In this document: in pieces, positions 9,401 to 17,548 of the stretch
Numbering within the stretch: position 1 is the stretch's first letter
How the letters are laid out: the number at the start of each line of letters is the position of its first letter
Source: Plakobranchus ocellatus
Lineage: Eukaryota; Mollusca; Gastropoda; Plakobranchidae
Assembly: GCA_019648995.1 (NCBI GenBank)
Contig: BLXT01000981.1
Span: forward strand, 38,033-59,355
DNA: 21,323 bases
Direction of reading: 5' to 3'
The notes under the pieces: model-generated
Told to the model about the DNA's origin: nothing
Database searches by the model: none
The model's input: the letters and a program-made list of their open reading frames with translations, nothing else
Program-made: the position numbers and the translations under genes

Positions 9401-11054
9401 CATGTATTCCCTCTCATGTTGATATATTTGGAGTGAACTATATTTTTGACTTTTGTCTTTTGATATATCAATTTATTGTGATTGTCCTTTGATACATTGA
9501 TTTAATTCTAGTCTTTGTCATATTAATATATCTGTATTAATTTCATAAAGGCCATAGAATACGGATAAATATTTCAAAATGTAGAGGGTAAAAGAGGCAC
9601 AAACAGGCTTTCATGAGATGGTTAATTTTTTAAAAATAATATATAAAGATTTATTGGGCGCAAATCGGCCAACTCCAGGATAAAAGAAAAACTAAATAAA
9701 ATCTCAGCATATCTATCAGAAGAATGTCCATGCTGTTAAAAAATACTTTGCCAAATAGCCCAAAAGTAATTAAGAGCCTGTGATCTATCTATTACATTCA
9801 TTAGATCATGACCTTAATGAAGGTGTATGATCTACAGTGATAAATGTTGTTGCCATAGATACATTACCATATCTTTATTGAGTTTAAGAATGAGCCATTG
9901 TGCTAGCCTATTTGTGAAAAAAGATTATGTATTGCAAAGGTTATGATGTAAGATTAACACTTTGTGCTGATTTTGAATGGATATCAAGTTGGTCAGTTTG
10001 TTAAAAAATCAAAAGCCAACATGCCGTTATGCATTATTTAAGTACAAAAAGAATCAGCCGCCTGGTACTTTGCCTCTCAGGAAAAATCAGGTTTTAGCTT
10101 TGTTGTTTTGGCTTTTGCTGTAGAATCAATGGTTTGACTCTTGACTTTTTTGCACCCTACATGATCAAGAAACTTTCTGAGAGAATCCCAGGAGAGAGAG
10201 ATATCAGGTAAAACATGATCAACCATGTTATGTCTACCAGAGACATCAATTTTCAAGAAGATCAGATTTTATGAGTTAAAAAATGGGTTTTTGTGTTTCA
10301 TGATAGCCCCTAAAAATCTGTAGACATTGTAAATTTACTTTGGTTACATAATTGTATTCTCTTGATTCAGAAAAAAGATCAAACTGCAGTGGAAAAGGAG
10401 TCAACAGCGAAAGAGTCTATCAGAGATGATGAAAGTTCTACGGTGGGTAATATGTCCTACCTAGATTTTCAAATTCATGTTTTTTCAGTCTCATTTTTTA
10501 AGAATCTGTTTTCAAAGAAACCAATTTTTTTGGCAACATTTAAACTGTATGTGTCTGTGTGTCTTTTGATGGAGATGATTTTCAAGGGAGGGATCTTAAT
10601 TGAGAAGGAAAGGAAAAAAAGTTGAAATATTTCACAACAAATGTTTCATTTAAATAGTAAATGTTCTTTTTGTGTTTATCCTTTGCACTTTTATCTGCAC
10701 TGATTTTCTTTGTTTTTAGGAAGCAAAAGCTATTTTTCTTTTGAAAATATCGCAAGAGATTACAAAATGATACAGTAATGTGTTTCTCTCCCTATCCAGA
10801 AAAGGGATGAAACTATAGCTGGGAATAAAAGGAGTGATCAGTCATCAGCTACAACTACAACTATTGATACTGGTCCTGAGTTGGATATGCCAGTGAGAAC
10901 TGATGAAAGTACTGTGGCTGTTGATTCTTCACAAGGGAATGATATAGGAAGTGCCACCTGTAATGCAGCCATTGCACATGGACCATGTAATGAAACTTTG
11001 CCAGTGACAAATCTCAAAGCATGTGAAACTGTTGATAAACAAGAGAACAGCTGA
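390..11054 (+). CDS. PUS1: tRNA pseudouridine synthase PUS1 (TruA family), 5'-partial, 14 exons in window
   Basis: Joined exons: 390-553, 1285-1350, 2157-2257, 3141-3168, 3945-4023, 4953-4998, 5469-5562, 6187-6257, 6600-6644, 7689-7763, 8389-8459, 8840-8942, 10371-10442, 10800-11054. Together they give about 422 codons in one frame. Seen: RTDKGVSA with the catalytic Asp at 511-513, [51 protein letters not shown] and HEPIDW, in the order of animal PUS1. The family isomerises uridine to pseudouridine in tRNA (for example positions 27/28) and some snRNA/mRNA, in nucleus and mitochondria. The N-terminus, with the conserved first strand, lies upstream of the window, so the first visible exon begins in phase 2. 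Exons 13-14 encode a roughly 108-residue Ser/Thr/Asp/Glu-rich tail with no family motif that I know. Oddities: the donor at about 553 lacks GT, and intron 11 looks U12-type. All other junctions are phase-consistent GT-AG, which argues against a pseudogene. Confidence 0.95.
1285..1350 (+). CDS. PUS1: PUS1 exon b
   Basis: Acceptor is cttcattaag; donor is G|gtaagt. Reads [21 protein letters not shown] then a split Gly. It aligns residue for residue in length with the stretch of human PUS1 that follows the GQ..SLK segment, entering in phase 1 and leaving in phase 1. Confidence 0.92.
1428..1967. mobile_element. TTAA-flanked MITE 1, piggyBac-like (PUS1 intron)
   Basis: Left end is TTAA-CCCCTTCGTG (1428-1441); right end is CACGAAGGGG-TTAG (1954-1967). 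This gives perfect 10-bp terminal inverted repeats and a TTAA target duplication with one change on the right. TTAA targeting is the hallmark of piggyBac. The body is 532 bp. Three similar 16-mers near the left end (1449, 1494, 1550) may be subterminal transposase sites. A frame on + at about 1756-1901 reads [20 protein letters not shown] then [16 protein letters not shown]. It resembles the remnant in the second TTAA element and may be a decayed transposase N-terminus. Confidence 0.8.
2157..2257 (+). CDS. PUS1: PUS1 exon c (ARTY motif)
   Basis: Acceptor is aatttaag, donor gttagg. Reads [18 protein letters not shown] followed by [15 protein letters not shown]. The C-ART-Y-Y-LPTF block holds the conserved active-site Tyr of TruA enzymes. 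Starts in phase 1 (completes Gly) and ends in phase 0. Confidence 0.95.
3141..3168 (+). CDS. PUS1: PUS1 exon d (28-nt microexon)
   Basis: Flanked by cgactctag and gtaaat. Encodes FITDEYRVT plus one base of the next codon, matching the short 'DETYRL'-like link in animal PUS1. Phase 0 in, phase 1 out. An alternative acceptor 10 nt downstream (ttacag) would break the frame. Confidence 0.85.
3357..3460 (+). repeat. (CT)n(AC)n compound microsatellite
   Basis: (TC)n runs about 3357-3394, then (AC)n 3394-3414, then an interrupted CT-rich block, then a second (AC)n at 3444-3460. Lies in a PUS1 intron between exons d and e. Any open frame here is repeat only. Confidence 0.97.
3945..4023 (+). CDS. PUS1: PUS1 exon e ([11 protein letters not shown])
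   Basis: Acceptor is attttacag, donor GT|gtaagt. Reads [15 protein letters not shown] then [10 protein letters not shown]. The HNFTS block is a TruA core motif lining the active site. Phase 1 in, phase 2 out. Confidence 0.95.
4312..4432 (+). mobile_element. tRNA-derived SINE, copy A
   Basis: Starts GGGCATCAGTGACACAGTAA (degraded A box), then AATCCACCCTGAGATCTGCA, then a B-box-like GGATTCAAGCTC, ending GCCTGAGATCACAAAAACC. It aligns along its whole length with the copy at 7398-7514 on the other strand. Lies in a PUS1 intron. Confidence 0.65.
4953..4998 (+). CDS. PUS1: PUS1 exon f
   Basis: Acceptor is cctccatag, donor gtaact. Completes a Val codon, then reads [15 protein letters not shown], matching the S-RYI segment of PUS1. 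Phase 2 in, phase 0 out. Confidence 0.9.
5469..5562 (+). CDS. PUS1: PUS1 exon g ([14 protein letters not shown])
   Basis: Acceptor is tataacag, donor G|gtaatt. Reads [18 protein letters not shown] then [13 protein letters not shown]. The SFM-H-IRKM block is a core TruA motif that contributes conserved basic residues. Phase 0 in, phase 1 out. Confidence 0.96.
6187..6257 (+). CDS. PUS1: PUS1 exon h
   Basis: Acceptor is tatttaag, donor gtaaga. Completes Gly, then reads [16 protein letters not shown] and SCWGPEK, the helix after the IRKMIG motif. Phase 1 in, phase 0 out. Confidence 0.95.
6600..6644 (+). CDS. PUS1: PUS1 exon i ([11 protein letters not shown])
   Basis: A 45-nt symmetric exon reading [15 protein letters not shown], the strongly conserved 'vPkAPglGL' segment. 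Acceptor is ataccag, donor gtattg. A TTAA-flanked MITE begins only 11 nt past the donor. Confidence 0.96.
6656..7332 (-). mobile_element. TTAA-flanked MITE 2, piggyBac-like, with transposase remnant (PUS1 intron)
   Basis: Left end is TTAACTCACTGACTAC (6656-6671); the right end reversed is TTAACTCACTGGCTAC (7317-7332). That is 16 bp with one mismatch, including an intact TTAA duplication. On the minus strand a frame with stops (about 7155-6850) reads KFASDD, then [47 protein letters not shown] and [13 protein letters not shown]. Acidic then basic N-termini like this are common in piggyBac-type transposases. It is too short and broken to be active. Confidence 0.82.
6850..7155 (-). pseudogene. 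Decayed piggyBac-like transposase N-terminus
   Basis: This minus-strand frame inside the second TTAA element is readable for about 100 codons but has at least two in-frame stops (after KFASDD and after SIVGNV). An acidic Asp-rich part is followed by a Lys/Arg/Ser-rich part. No DDD catalytic core is present. The assignment rests on the TTAA ends and composition, not on a recognised domain. Confidence 0.45.
7398..7514 (-). mobile_element. tRNA-derived SINE, copy B
   Basis: Read on the minus strand it starts GGGGTGTTGGTGGCACAGTG and carries TGGCACAGTGG (7494-7504), an exact Pol III A box. AATCCACCCTGAGATCTACA follows, then CAGGTTAGAGCC as a decayed B box, ending AAGCCTGAGATAAC. The A-to-B spacing of about 60 nt suggests a Leu/Ser-type tRNA ancestor (inference). 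It lies just downstream of the second TTAA element. Confidence 0.68.
7689..7763 (+). CDS. PUS1: PUS1 exon j
   Basis: Acceptor is attttcag, donor gtaaaa. Reads [14 protein letters not shown] then [11 protein letters not shown], matching the human '[20 protein letters not shown]' stretch. Symmetric, phase 0. Confidence 0.95.
8389..8459 (+). CDS. PUS1: PUS1 exon k
   Basis: Acceptor is ctttatcag. Reads [16 protein letters not shown] then AKEKEER, and ends with GT of a Val codon before a U12-like donor (gtatcctt). Corresponds to the 'FKEEHIYPTI..TERDER' part of human PUS1. Phase 0 in, phase 2 out. Confidence 0.92.
8460..8839 (+). other. Probable U12-type (minor spliceosome) intron in PUS1
   Basis: This 380-nt intron starts GTATCCTT, the exact U12 5' splice-site consensus. 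It has TTCTTAAC at 8824-8831, close to the TTCCTTAAC branch consensus. The branch A lies about 10 nt before the cttgttcag acceptor, the short spacing typical of U12 introns. Only this donor restores the reading frame (phase 2). The other PUS1 introns use ordinary U2 donors. Confidence 0.75.
8840..8942 (+). CDS. PUS1: PUS1 exon l
   Basis: Acceptor is cttgttcag, donor gtaaac. Reads [19 protein letters not shown] then [15 protein letters not shown]. 'WL-TL--HNF' is the last segment clearly shared with vertebrate PUS1. Phase 2 in, phase 0 out. Confidence 0.93.
8943..10370. other. PUS1 intron 12, with a candidate cryptic exon
   Basis: A 1.4-kb AT-rich intron. The only structured item is an exon-like 84-nt block at 10124-10207 with a strong acceptor and donor. 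No transposon ends were found. Confidence 0.6.
10371..10442 (+). CDS. PUS1: PUS1 exon m (tail)
   Basis: Acceptor is cttgattcag, donor gtgggt. Reads [16 protein letters not shown] then IRDDESST: charged and low in complexity. A second possible donor 4 nt downstream (gtaata) would shift the frame. Symmetric, phase 0. Confidence 0.8.
10800..11054 (+). CDS. PUS1: PUS1 terminal coding exon
   Basis: Acceptor is cctatccag. Encodes 84 residues rich in Ser, Thr, Asp, Glu and Asn, with a Thr run ([10 protein letters not shown]) and four Cys, ending KQENS and TGA at 11052-11054. It is open in the frame inherited from the exon before, and AATAAA follows within 50 nt. The tail has no motif I recognise and is probably disordered. 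Confidence 0.85.
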   Translation, partial: KRDETIAGNKRSDQSSATTTTIDTGPELDMPVRTDESTVAVDSSQGNDIGSATCNAAIAHGPCNETLPVTNLKACETVDKQENS

Positions 11055-11102
11055 TATCTGTTTATCGAGACATAAGGGCCTTTTTTTGTACTAGACTGTA
11101 AT

Positions 11103-11179
11103 AATAAAATGCATCACTCCAGGTCTTAATATTCCAAAGACTTGAAATTGGATTAGTTGTTTACTGTGTGAATAATAAA
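11103..11179 (+). promoter_or_regulatory. PUS1 poly(A) signals
   Basis: AATAAA occurs at 11103-11108 and 11174-11179, that is 48 and 119 nt after the PUS1 stop. They give a short 3' UTR, and either could be used. Confidence 0.65.
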
Positions 11180-11449
11180 TCTACTTCAGTTACATTGAAG
11201 CATGAATGAAATAACATGTATTTCCTTGCATATTGTGTCAATGAATGGAAATTAAAGGACATTCTTTTGACCAGCACAAAAAAAACTGAACAGTCACAAA
11301 TTGAAATACAATGGACTCCTGGTGTTTCTAATCTATCAAGAAAAACTATTTACCTCAATCTAATGAATTAAAAATGAAAGAATACATATGAAAAATAAAT
11401 AAAACGAACCGGAAAATCGTACAGTAAGGCTTGTACATCAGTGAATATA

Positions 11450-12276
11450 CAGTAGACCACACCTAAACCGAAAAAACAGCTAAACCAAAAAGAAATTGAA
11501 GAGCTTTCCGTTATTCCTCTTATTCTTTCTTATTAAACATGTGGTAAACCGAAAGCATTGGCTGCTTTACTATCACTAAAGCGAAATAAAAACTACCGGG
11601 AAAGGCCAGTCACTATCCGACCGACACACAAAAAAAATCTTTTTTTTTTAAAATACACTCCTTGCCCATCCCTTTCTTTTGCACATTACTCCATTCAAAC
11701 CCAATACTGTTCGTTACCGGTACCTCACACTACAGACAGCCAGGCCTGATGTCTGGCAAAGTTTAGGTCTACTGCAAACACCTGCCCATCCCTTCTCTTT
11801 TACCACTCAGTTACGCAGCAGGACCGTGCCAGAAACTCCCTACAGGTCTAGGTCCCATCAGGACTAAGCTAAGCAAACACTGTTGCATTACAGCCGTTAT
11901 AAAGCCATCTCTCTTGTGGAGAACTTCAGTACCAGAAAAATTAGGTGATGATTAAATTGTACAAGTAGAGACTAGGACTGAATAACTGACTAAGGCGATG
12001 ATGACATTGTGAAAAGTATTATAACAGGCGCAAGAACCTCTTAACTGAAAAGGAAAGAGAAGGAGATAGAGAAATGGATAAAAAAGAGAGAAAGATTCGT
12101 AGATTGGCGTGTTCATTCACATTATGGTGTGCCGATGGGTAGGATTGGTTTAAATGAATGTTTCGGAAGCTGGTTACTCTCCGTTATTAATCTTACTTAT
12201 TTAATGCACTCTGCTTTAACCAAAATAGAAATCATACTCCCTAAAAGTAAAATTTTTGTTTAAACGTGTTCCACTG
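11450..12276. mobile_element. TA-flanked non-autonomous element, Tc1/mariner-pogo type
   Basis: Left end is TA-CAGTAGACCACACCTAAAC (11448 on); the right end reversed is TA-CAGTGGAACACGTTTAAAC (12278 back). These are imperfect terminal inverted repeats beginning CAGT, flanked by the TA dinucleotide, the target of this superfamily. The body is 827 bp. Inside is AAACCGAAAA/AAACCAAAA-rich sequence and a C-rich centre; no transposase. The open frames at 11558-11867 are chance frames in the C-rich part. Confidence 0.7.
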
Positions 12277-12646
12277 TACTTTATTTCATTTATCACCCTT
12301 ATGAAGTTTGGAATGAAGAATGGCAAGCAAGGCTATTTCAGTTATAATGATTATTATTGTTGCGCCATAACTGCTTGTAAGATTTTTAAAATATTTTTTT
12401 ATTTTGATTTATTTAGCATCTTTAGTGTGAGTCTTAACAAAATTTAGCATAGCACTATCAATCAAGCTTGCTCTAGCACACATTTACAGTATAGTACATA
12501 TAGAACAGCAGCCTAGCATCCCATGCCTTTACTTTAAAAACTATTGCTTTTCTTCATCAGGCCCATGTAAGTTTCTACTAATCTAGATCGCTCCTTATCT
12601 TCTCAGATCACATACAGACGTACACAATAATTTAAAGCTTTTGATT

Positions 12647-12685
12647 ACATCAAGCTGGGCTTTATCTCAGTTCCCATCTTGATGT
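12647..12685. repeat. Imperfect hairpin ACATCAAG-TGGG / CCCA-CTTGATGT
   Basis: Arms at 12647-12659 and 12673-12685 pair over 12 of 13 positions, with a 13-nt loop. No known element assigned. Confidence 0.7.
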
Positions 12686-14864
12686 GATGACATGAGCCTT
12701 TGGGCTATGCCTAGTCACACACAAATAGATAAACACAAGTTTAACAAATAACTTTTGTCAGTTTCTTTCTACTTCCTGCACCTGCTCTTCTCCCTAATAG
12801 ATTTAAAAGATAATTTTAAAATTCATGGAAGAAAACAATTTCACAATTTGTGTGGGCGCACAGAAAAACCTGTCGGATGTCGCAAAAGCTTGTTGTGAGC
12901 TAGAAAGAACCATTTAAAGTCGATTACCTCATTCATGGCCAAAATCTAGATTTTGGTTTTACATTTATTCATCTTCATATTCCACAAGTTTTATTATTTT
13001 CTGTAACCTGTAACCCATTAAATTACATATTTTTTTGTAAGTCACTTTGATCAGGTTTGTGGCAATAAAAGCCAACAGATGCCGGCCAAATTTTAAAACT
13101 TAACGCCTGATTTGTATTGCCATTGCCAGATCTAAAACTATTAAAATGTAGCAAAAGTACAAGTATTATACACCAAACTAAACGGCAGTTTCTTGGCTGT
13201 TAGTTGTAAGTCATGCGCATAGATATACAAATAAATACAAATTAACCACAGCCGTTATATTGAGATAAGGATATATATTTGCTGACTCAAAATACGCTGT
13301 AGTCTGATAACGCAAACAACTTTACGTTTCTTGTCCAATAAAATTTTTTGAAACATTGAAATTTTTTATATATGATTGTGTGTTTACTTTTGGAAGCATT
13401 GTTTTTAAGTTTATTACAAAAAAAAAAAAATCGTGTTTTCAAAGGTCAGTCCAGTCCTTCACCTTTCGATCAAAACTTGACCAATCCACAATTGCAACGT
13501 CAATGAATGACACCAACATTGCAAAGCATTAAACCTAAACCAAGCGAATTCATAGGCCTATGATATCACTAGAGATTACTTTGATGAAAAACATGACACA
13601 AATGATGAACAAAGCAAGCGAAAGTAATGAAGAAATCAATTTGCGTAACTGTTAGTGTTGATAATTAAAAATAAATCCATACACAACTGGCAGTGTATCC
13701 CCTTTTCTTTCATTCTGACTCTCCTTCTCTCCAGCCTAGATCTAGATATTGCTTACCTCTGTTGTCATTTTTTATTGGTCTTTGGAAGCCAGATCTAGCT
13801 TTAAAAAAAGTTAAAACCATAGTTTTAATAGCCCGCTAGATCTAGTGGTTAAATTTAGAGATCTTATCTAGAGATCGAAGTTACCATAAAAGATTAATTT
13901 TAGAACTGGACAAGGTCGTGGTCGAGGTGTAACAGTCGGTGATGAGCAATCACATGAAGTGGTTCCAAAATGTTAAATTTGTTGATTAAATGTTCATTTT
14001 TACCAAAGAATATTTCTTAAGATTCTCATTTGTGGGTTAGATTGGAATGAACAGAGGTGTGGTGTATGTGTGCGTATCTTCTCATCAGCTGAAAACAACA
14101 TAAAAATTTAGGTAGAGCCATTTCCTCAAAACTATGTTACCTCAACTGCGCGACTTTAAAACACCATAACTTTTACACTAAATAAGATAAAGCCTTCAAA
14201 TAAAGAGCTAAATGCTCAGAAACGTTTGTAGAATCCAAGACTGCATATCTCAATTTTTTAATCCGGACCCATGTGAAAGGTTTTTATGTGCAGCCACATA
14301 TTTGTGATTACTTAATGTACTGAGGAGTGCACCAGTTTTTTTTCAACTAAAGTTTTGCATAGAATAGAACAAATAAATTTGAAAACTTTAAAGAGAAACA
14401 ATTACATAATAAACTACTAAAAAAAGCAACATTGCTGAAATTCTTGTTCTATTGAGACCACATTACTATGACAACAGGTAATTTTAATTTTCTGACAATT
14501 GAGCTACATTACAATAGCAGATTTTCCTCCTCTTAGCCCTATATTTGAAAAAAATTCTTGGAAAGCCAAATCAGATAATTTGAAACCATTCTCAAAAGTT
14601 ACATACATTTTTTTTTTATCTTGGCTAATACAGTCAGTGTCGGGGTCTAAACTGCCAGGGTTTATAAATTGTGTTGCTCCTTAGTTAACAGGCCTACCTG
14701 AGAGAGAAATGATGGCAAATGTGAACATGAAAATTAAAGTTCAAAATACTGATAATTTTTTTTTTTAGGAATTTTATTGTTGGTACTAAAGAGAGGCTGC
14801 AGTGGCTGATTTTGCCCTTTTGAGCAATTCATCTGATACTGGTTCTTTGAATGCTTTTAGTCCG

Positions 14865-14883
14865 AAAAAAAAAAAAAAAAAAA
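14865..14883 (+). repeat. A(19) homopolymer
   Basis: Nineteen A in a row following TAGTCCG. No retroelement body was recognised immediately upstream. Confidence 0.95.
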
Positions 14884-15279
14884 GGCTCTCTGGCAAAAGT
14901 GCAATTTAACAAACTGGTGCAAATATCTACAGTGGCCAAAAAGGCATACAAATACTCATTTTTCTCATATACTGCTTTACATTTGAAAGAGGTTTAACTT
15001 AAGGTAAAGGTACTGTTGATGTAACATTGTTTTTCACATTTTAAACTTTTAAAAGTAAAGAGTGAATTTTCGTAGTGTTCACATTGCTTGGAGATCTTAG
15101 TTGTTTTTAAAGTAAGAAAAATAATAAGTTATGTTAGTGTTTATCCTATAATTATTCTACACAGCTGATTGTAAGAACTCTGAAGTGGTCCAAAATCTTA
15201 GACCCCAATACCTCAAGTCACATAAGATGTGAAGAAGGGCCTGGATGCTACAGACTAGTATTCTATTTTCACTTTATTA

Positions 15280-16126
15280 CAGTCGACTTCACTTGAGTCG
15301 ACTTCGTGTGACTCGATTTTCTTTTGAGTCGATTGTAATTTCTCAGAACGGTCCCCTTTATAGTAGTTTTATTGTAAAGAGAAAGCTGATGAGTCGATGT
15401 CGACTTAGCCGTTCTGACGGTCAAGTGGATCCTCTTTCTTTGCTCCCACTCCCTTTGTGTTTGCTATTTCTCAGTGGATAAGTCAATCTTCCATCCAGAA
15501 ACTAGATCTAGATCTAGTTTAAAGAATAAAAAATCTTGCGTGTGCTATCACGTGTTTGAGTGTATGATGTATCTGTAGCTACGGGCGACCATAAAACATG
15601 GCCTGCCAGACTTGACTGTTACCCGTATAATAAGCCTTGAGAACCTTAGGAGGCGTGAAACAACTCGAGTGTTACGGGCAACGGTTACTTACAGTCCAAA
15701 CTACCCAACCGACATTACCCCTTCCCCACATTTCCGCACAGCGGCCCTAGCCGGAGGCTGTGTTTACTCGCCAGTCATCACTCTGTCTAGGATAACATTA
15801 ACAATCGAGCCTACACAGACAATGCCTGTCTCTGTCTGCCACTTCCCGCCCTCCCCCCTCCCCCCCCCTAACCACAGCCCCTTTCCACGGCCAACGCTGT
15901 AGGAGTGGTCATGTTCACGCATCCGGTACAAGTGTGTATTTTACCCTCCCCCTCTCTCCCTCCGATAGATCTAGGCGTTGGCGGCTCGCGCATCACTAGG
16001 CCTACAGTCTACATGGTTGCTCCCCTTATTAAAAAATTTTGTAGGAAAAAATGGATGAGTGGATGTATGGATAAGTCGATGTTGATTTTAATCCCCCAAA
16101 GACATCGACTTATCAGTAGTCAACTG
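15280..16126. mobile_element. TA-flanked non-autonomous element, pogo/Tigger-like (GTCGACT ends)
   Basis: Left end is TA-CAGTCGACTTCACTTGAG (15278 on); the right end reversed is TA-CAGTTGACTACTGATAAG (16128 back). CAGTYGACT ends next to TA fit pogo-type mariner elements. The body is 847 bp, GC-rich in the middle (15600-15990), with a 13-bp subterminal hairpin (16070-16082 against 16102-16114) and several TCGA-containing motifs. No transposase is encoded; open frames at 15245-16147 are probably incidental. Confidence 0.72.
15499..15520. repeat. 22-bp perfect palindrome of AGATCT/CTAGAT units
   Basis: Two overlapping AGATCT units flanked by AAACT and AGTTT form a perfect 22-bp palindrome. It lies in the GTCGACT element. 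Similar AGATCTAGATCT words occur at about 1783, 1850, 6848-6900, 13737, 13792 and 21180. Confidence 0.9.
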
Positions 16127-16128
16127 TA

Positions 16129-17523
16129 TCTAAATCTGGAGCTTTAAAATGTATGTATTATGCACGAGCAGATGGAATCAGCGCACAAGTCTGTAGATTT
16201 TTGAGGTTTGGGATTTCAAGAGTTAATAATGTCTTCAAGGAGTTTCATATTTTGCTTTTATAAGATCTTAAATATACAAGCTATATTTCTGACTTTAGTT
16301 TAAATCAAAGCGTGTGCACAAAATGCTCAATTTTGCAGCTGTGAAAAATAGAGTGTACAACCAATATTGGATGATTGAAGATCAAACAAAATTCTATTTT
16401 ACACAGTCAAGCCCCTGCTCAGTACCTTGCAAAGGTTTGCAAGAGATTTATTTGACTAGATTTAATTATTGCCCACTAGCTGCTTTTTTTTAAGTGTGTA
16501 ACCTTGACAATGAATAAATATGTATAATATAATGGGGGAAATTTCATAGAGAGAACAAGTGTTGCTTGTCAAAATAGTAAGTGTTATGCATTAGAATAAC
16601 ACAATTTATCATAATTTTTTTTGTTAGTCCAGCAGTGTTGAAATACATGCATGTTTGCTAAATTTGGGAAAGACCTTTCAGCATACATTTAATGCATTAA
16701 CCCCATGATTGGGGTTATTACAAAGCGTTAAACTGAGTGGTCAAATTGCCCTTTCCTCAGCCTTGCTATTATTAATTAAAAACTGACTGTGGCCATTTCC
16801 ACCTTCTTTACTGAGGGATATATAGTTTGGCTGGTTGAACCAGGGTGACCGTGGATTTTATCACCTAGTGCAATCAGATACGCTATTCATCCACCCAAGT
16901 CAGGGGTACAGTAAATTACCTTATTTCTTTTATTTTTTTTCCCAATTTATGCGCTTTGTTTCTCTTCAAGATATTTATGTTTTGTGACAATATTATTTGT
17001 TGACATCTGCTACCAAAGCAAAATAGAAAATGGAAACTTTATTTCAAAATGTCAAGTTTTTCAATCAGAAGACAGCTCATTAGATATTAGAATTCAAAAC
17101 AGGTAAAATCCTTAAATTAAAATTTTGAAATTTTACTGCTAACAGTAAGTCACCTGTGTGATGAAAACCCATTAGGGTTCTGAGGTTGGGGAAAATGTAA
17201 CCTGATATTCTGGCTGAGAAAAACTAAATATCCTTCTAGGATAAGCCCATGTGACTAGTTATAAAAAGTATTAAAAGACATACAAACAATAATGTTTAAA
17301 AAAAAAATTGTTTTAACTCATTGCTTATTACAAATGTCATTTACTTTATTAACAAGATCTTGGTGGAAGATAAAGGCAATACTAATGACCAAGATTTACA
17401 TCCAGTACTGTTGCAAGATGCCTACTTATAGGAACCACTCATTCTCTTCTTACACATCATTATCAATTACAGTTTCTCTAGGTTTCAACAACAGCAAGGG
17501 TGCCTTATAAGGTTTTTTCCTTC
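16129..17523. other. Intergenic AT-rich region
   Basis: I see no gene here. It holds a short perfect hairpin (TAACCCCA, 16698-16705, with TGGGGTTA, 16710-16717) and CTGGTTGAACCAG near 16830. On the minus strand there are AATAAA motifs at 17345-17350 and 17038-17043, which could serve the convergent gene. Confidence 0.5.
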
Positions 17524-17548
17524 TTTTTTTTTTTTTTTTTTTTTTTTT
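17524..17548 (-). repeat. T(25) homopolymer (poly(A) on minus strand)
   Basis: Twenty-five T in a row on the + strand. On the minus strand this reads as ...GGATTTTATTTTGT followed by A(25), which looks like an mRNA end with an encoded tail. Confidence 0.95.

Larger units (their letters stand above)
12279..15277. other. Intergenic AT-rich region
   Basis: About 3 kb with no gene that I can support. It contains a hairpin at 12647-12685, AGATCT/CTAGAT motifs at 13735-13870, a coding-like 73-nt block at 13904-13976, and an A(19) run at 14865-14883. Confidence 0.55.

Noticed and set aside
15612..16147. + strand open frames of 80-96 codons
   Set aside because: They fall in the C-rich centre of a non-autonomous transposon; no domain or motif visible.
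16697..16718. Hairpin TAACCCCA/TGGGGTTA beginning with TTAACCCC, like the ends of the first TTAA element
   Set aside because: Too short to be an element; two facing ends with a 4-nt gap could be an excision relic, but chance is as likely.
16820..16910. Possible tRNA or SINE on the minus strand with GGTTCAACC
   Set aside because: No matching A box or cloverleaf stems at proper spacing.
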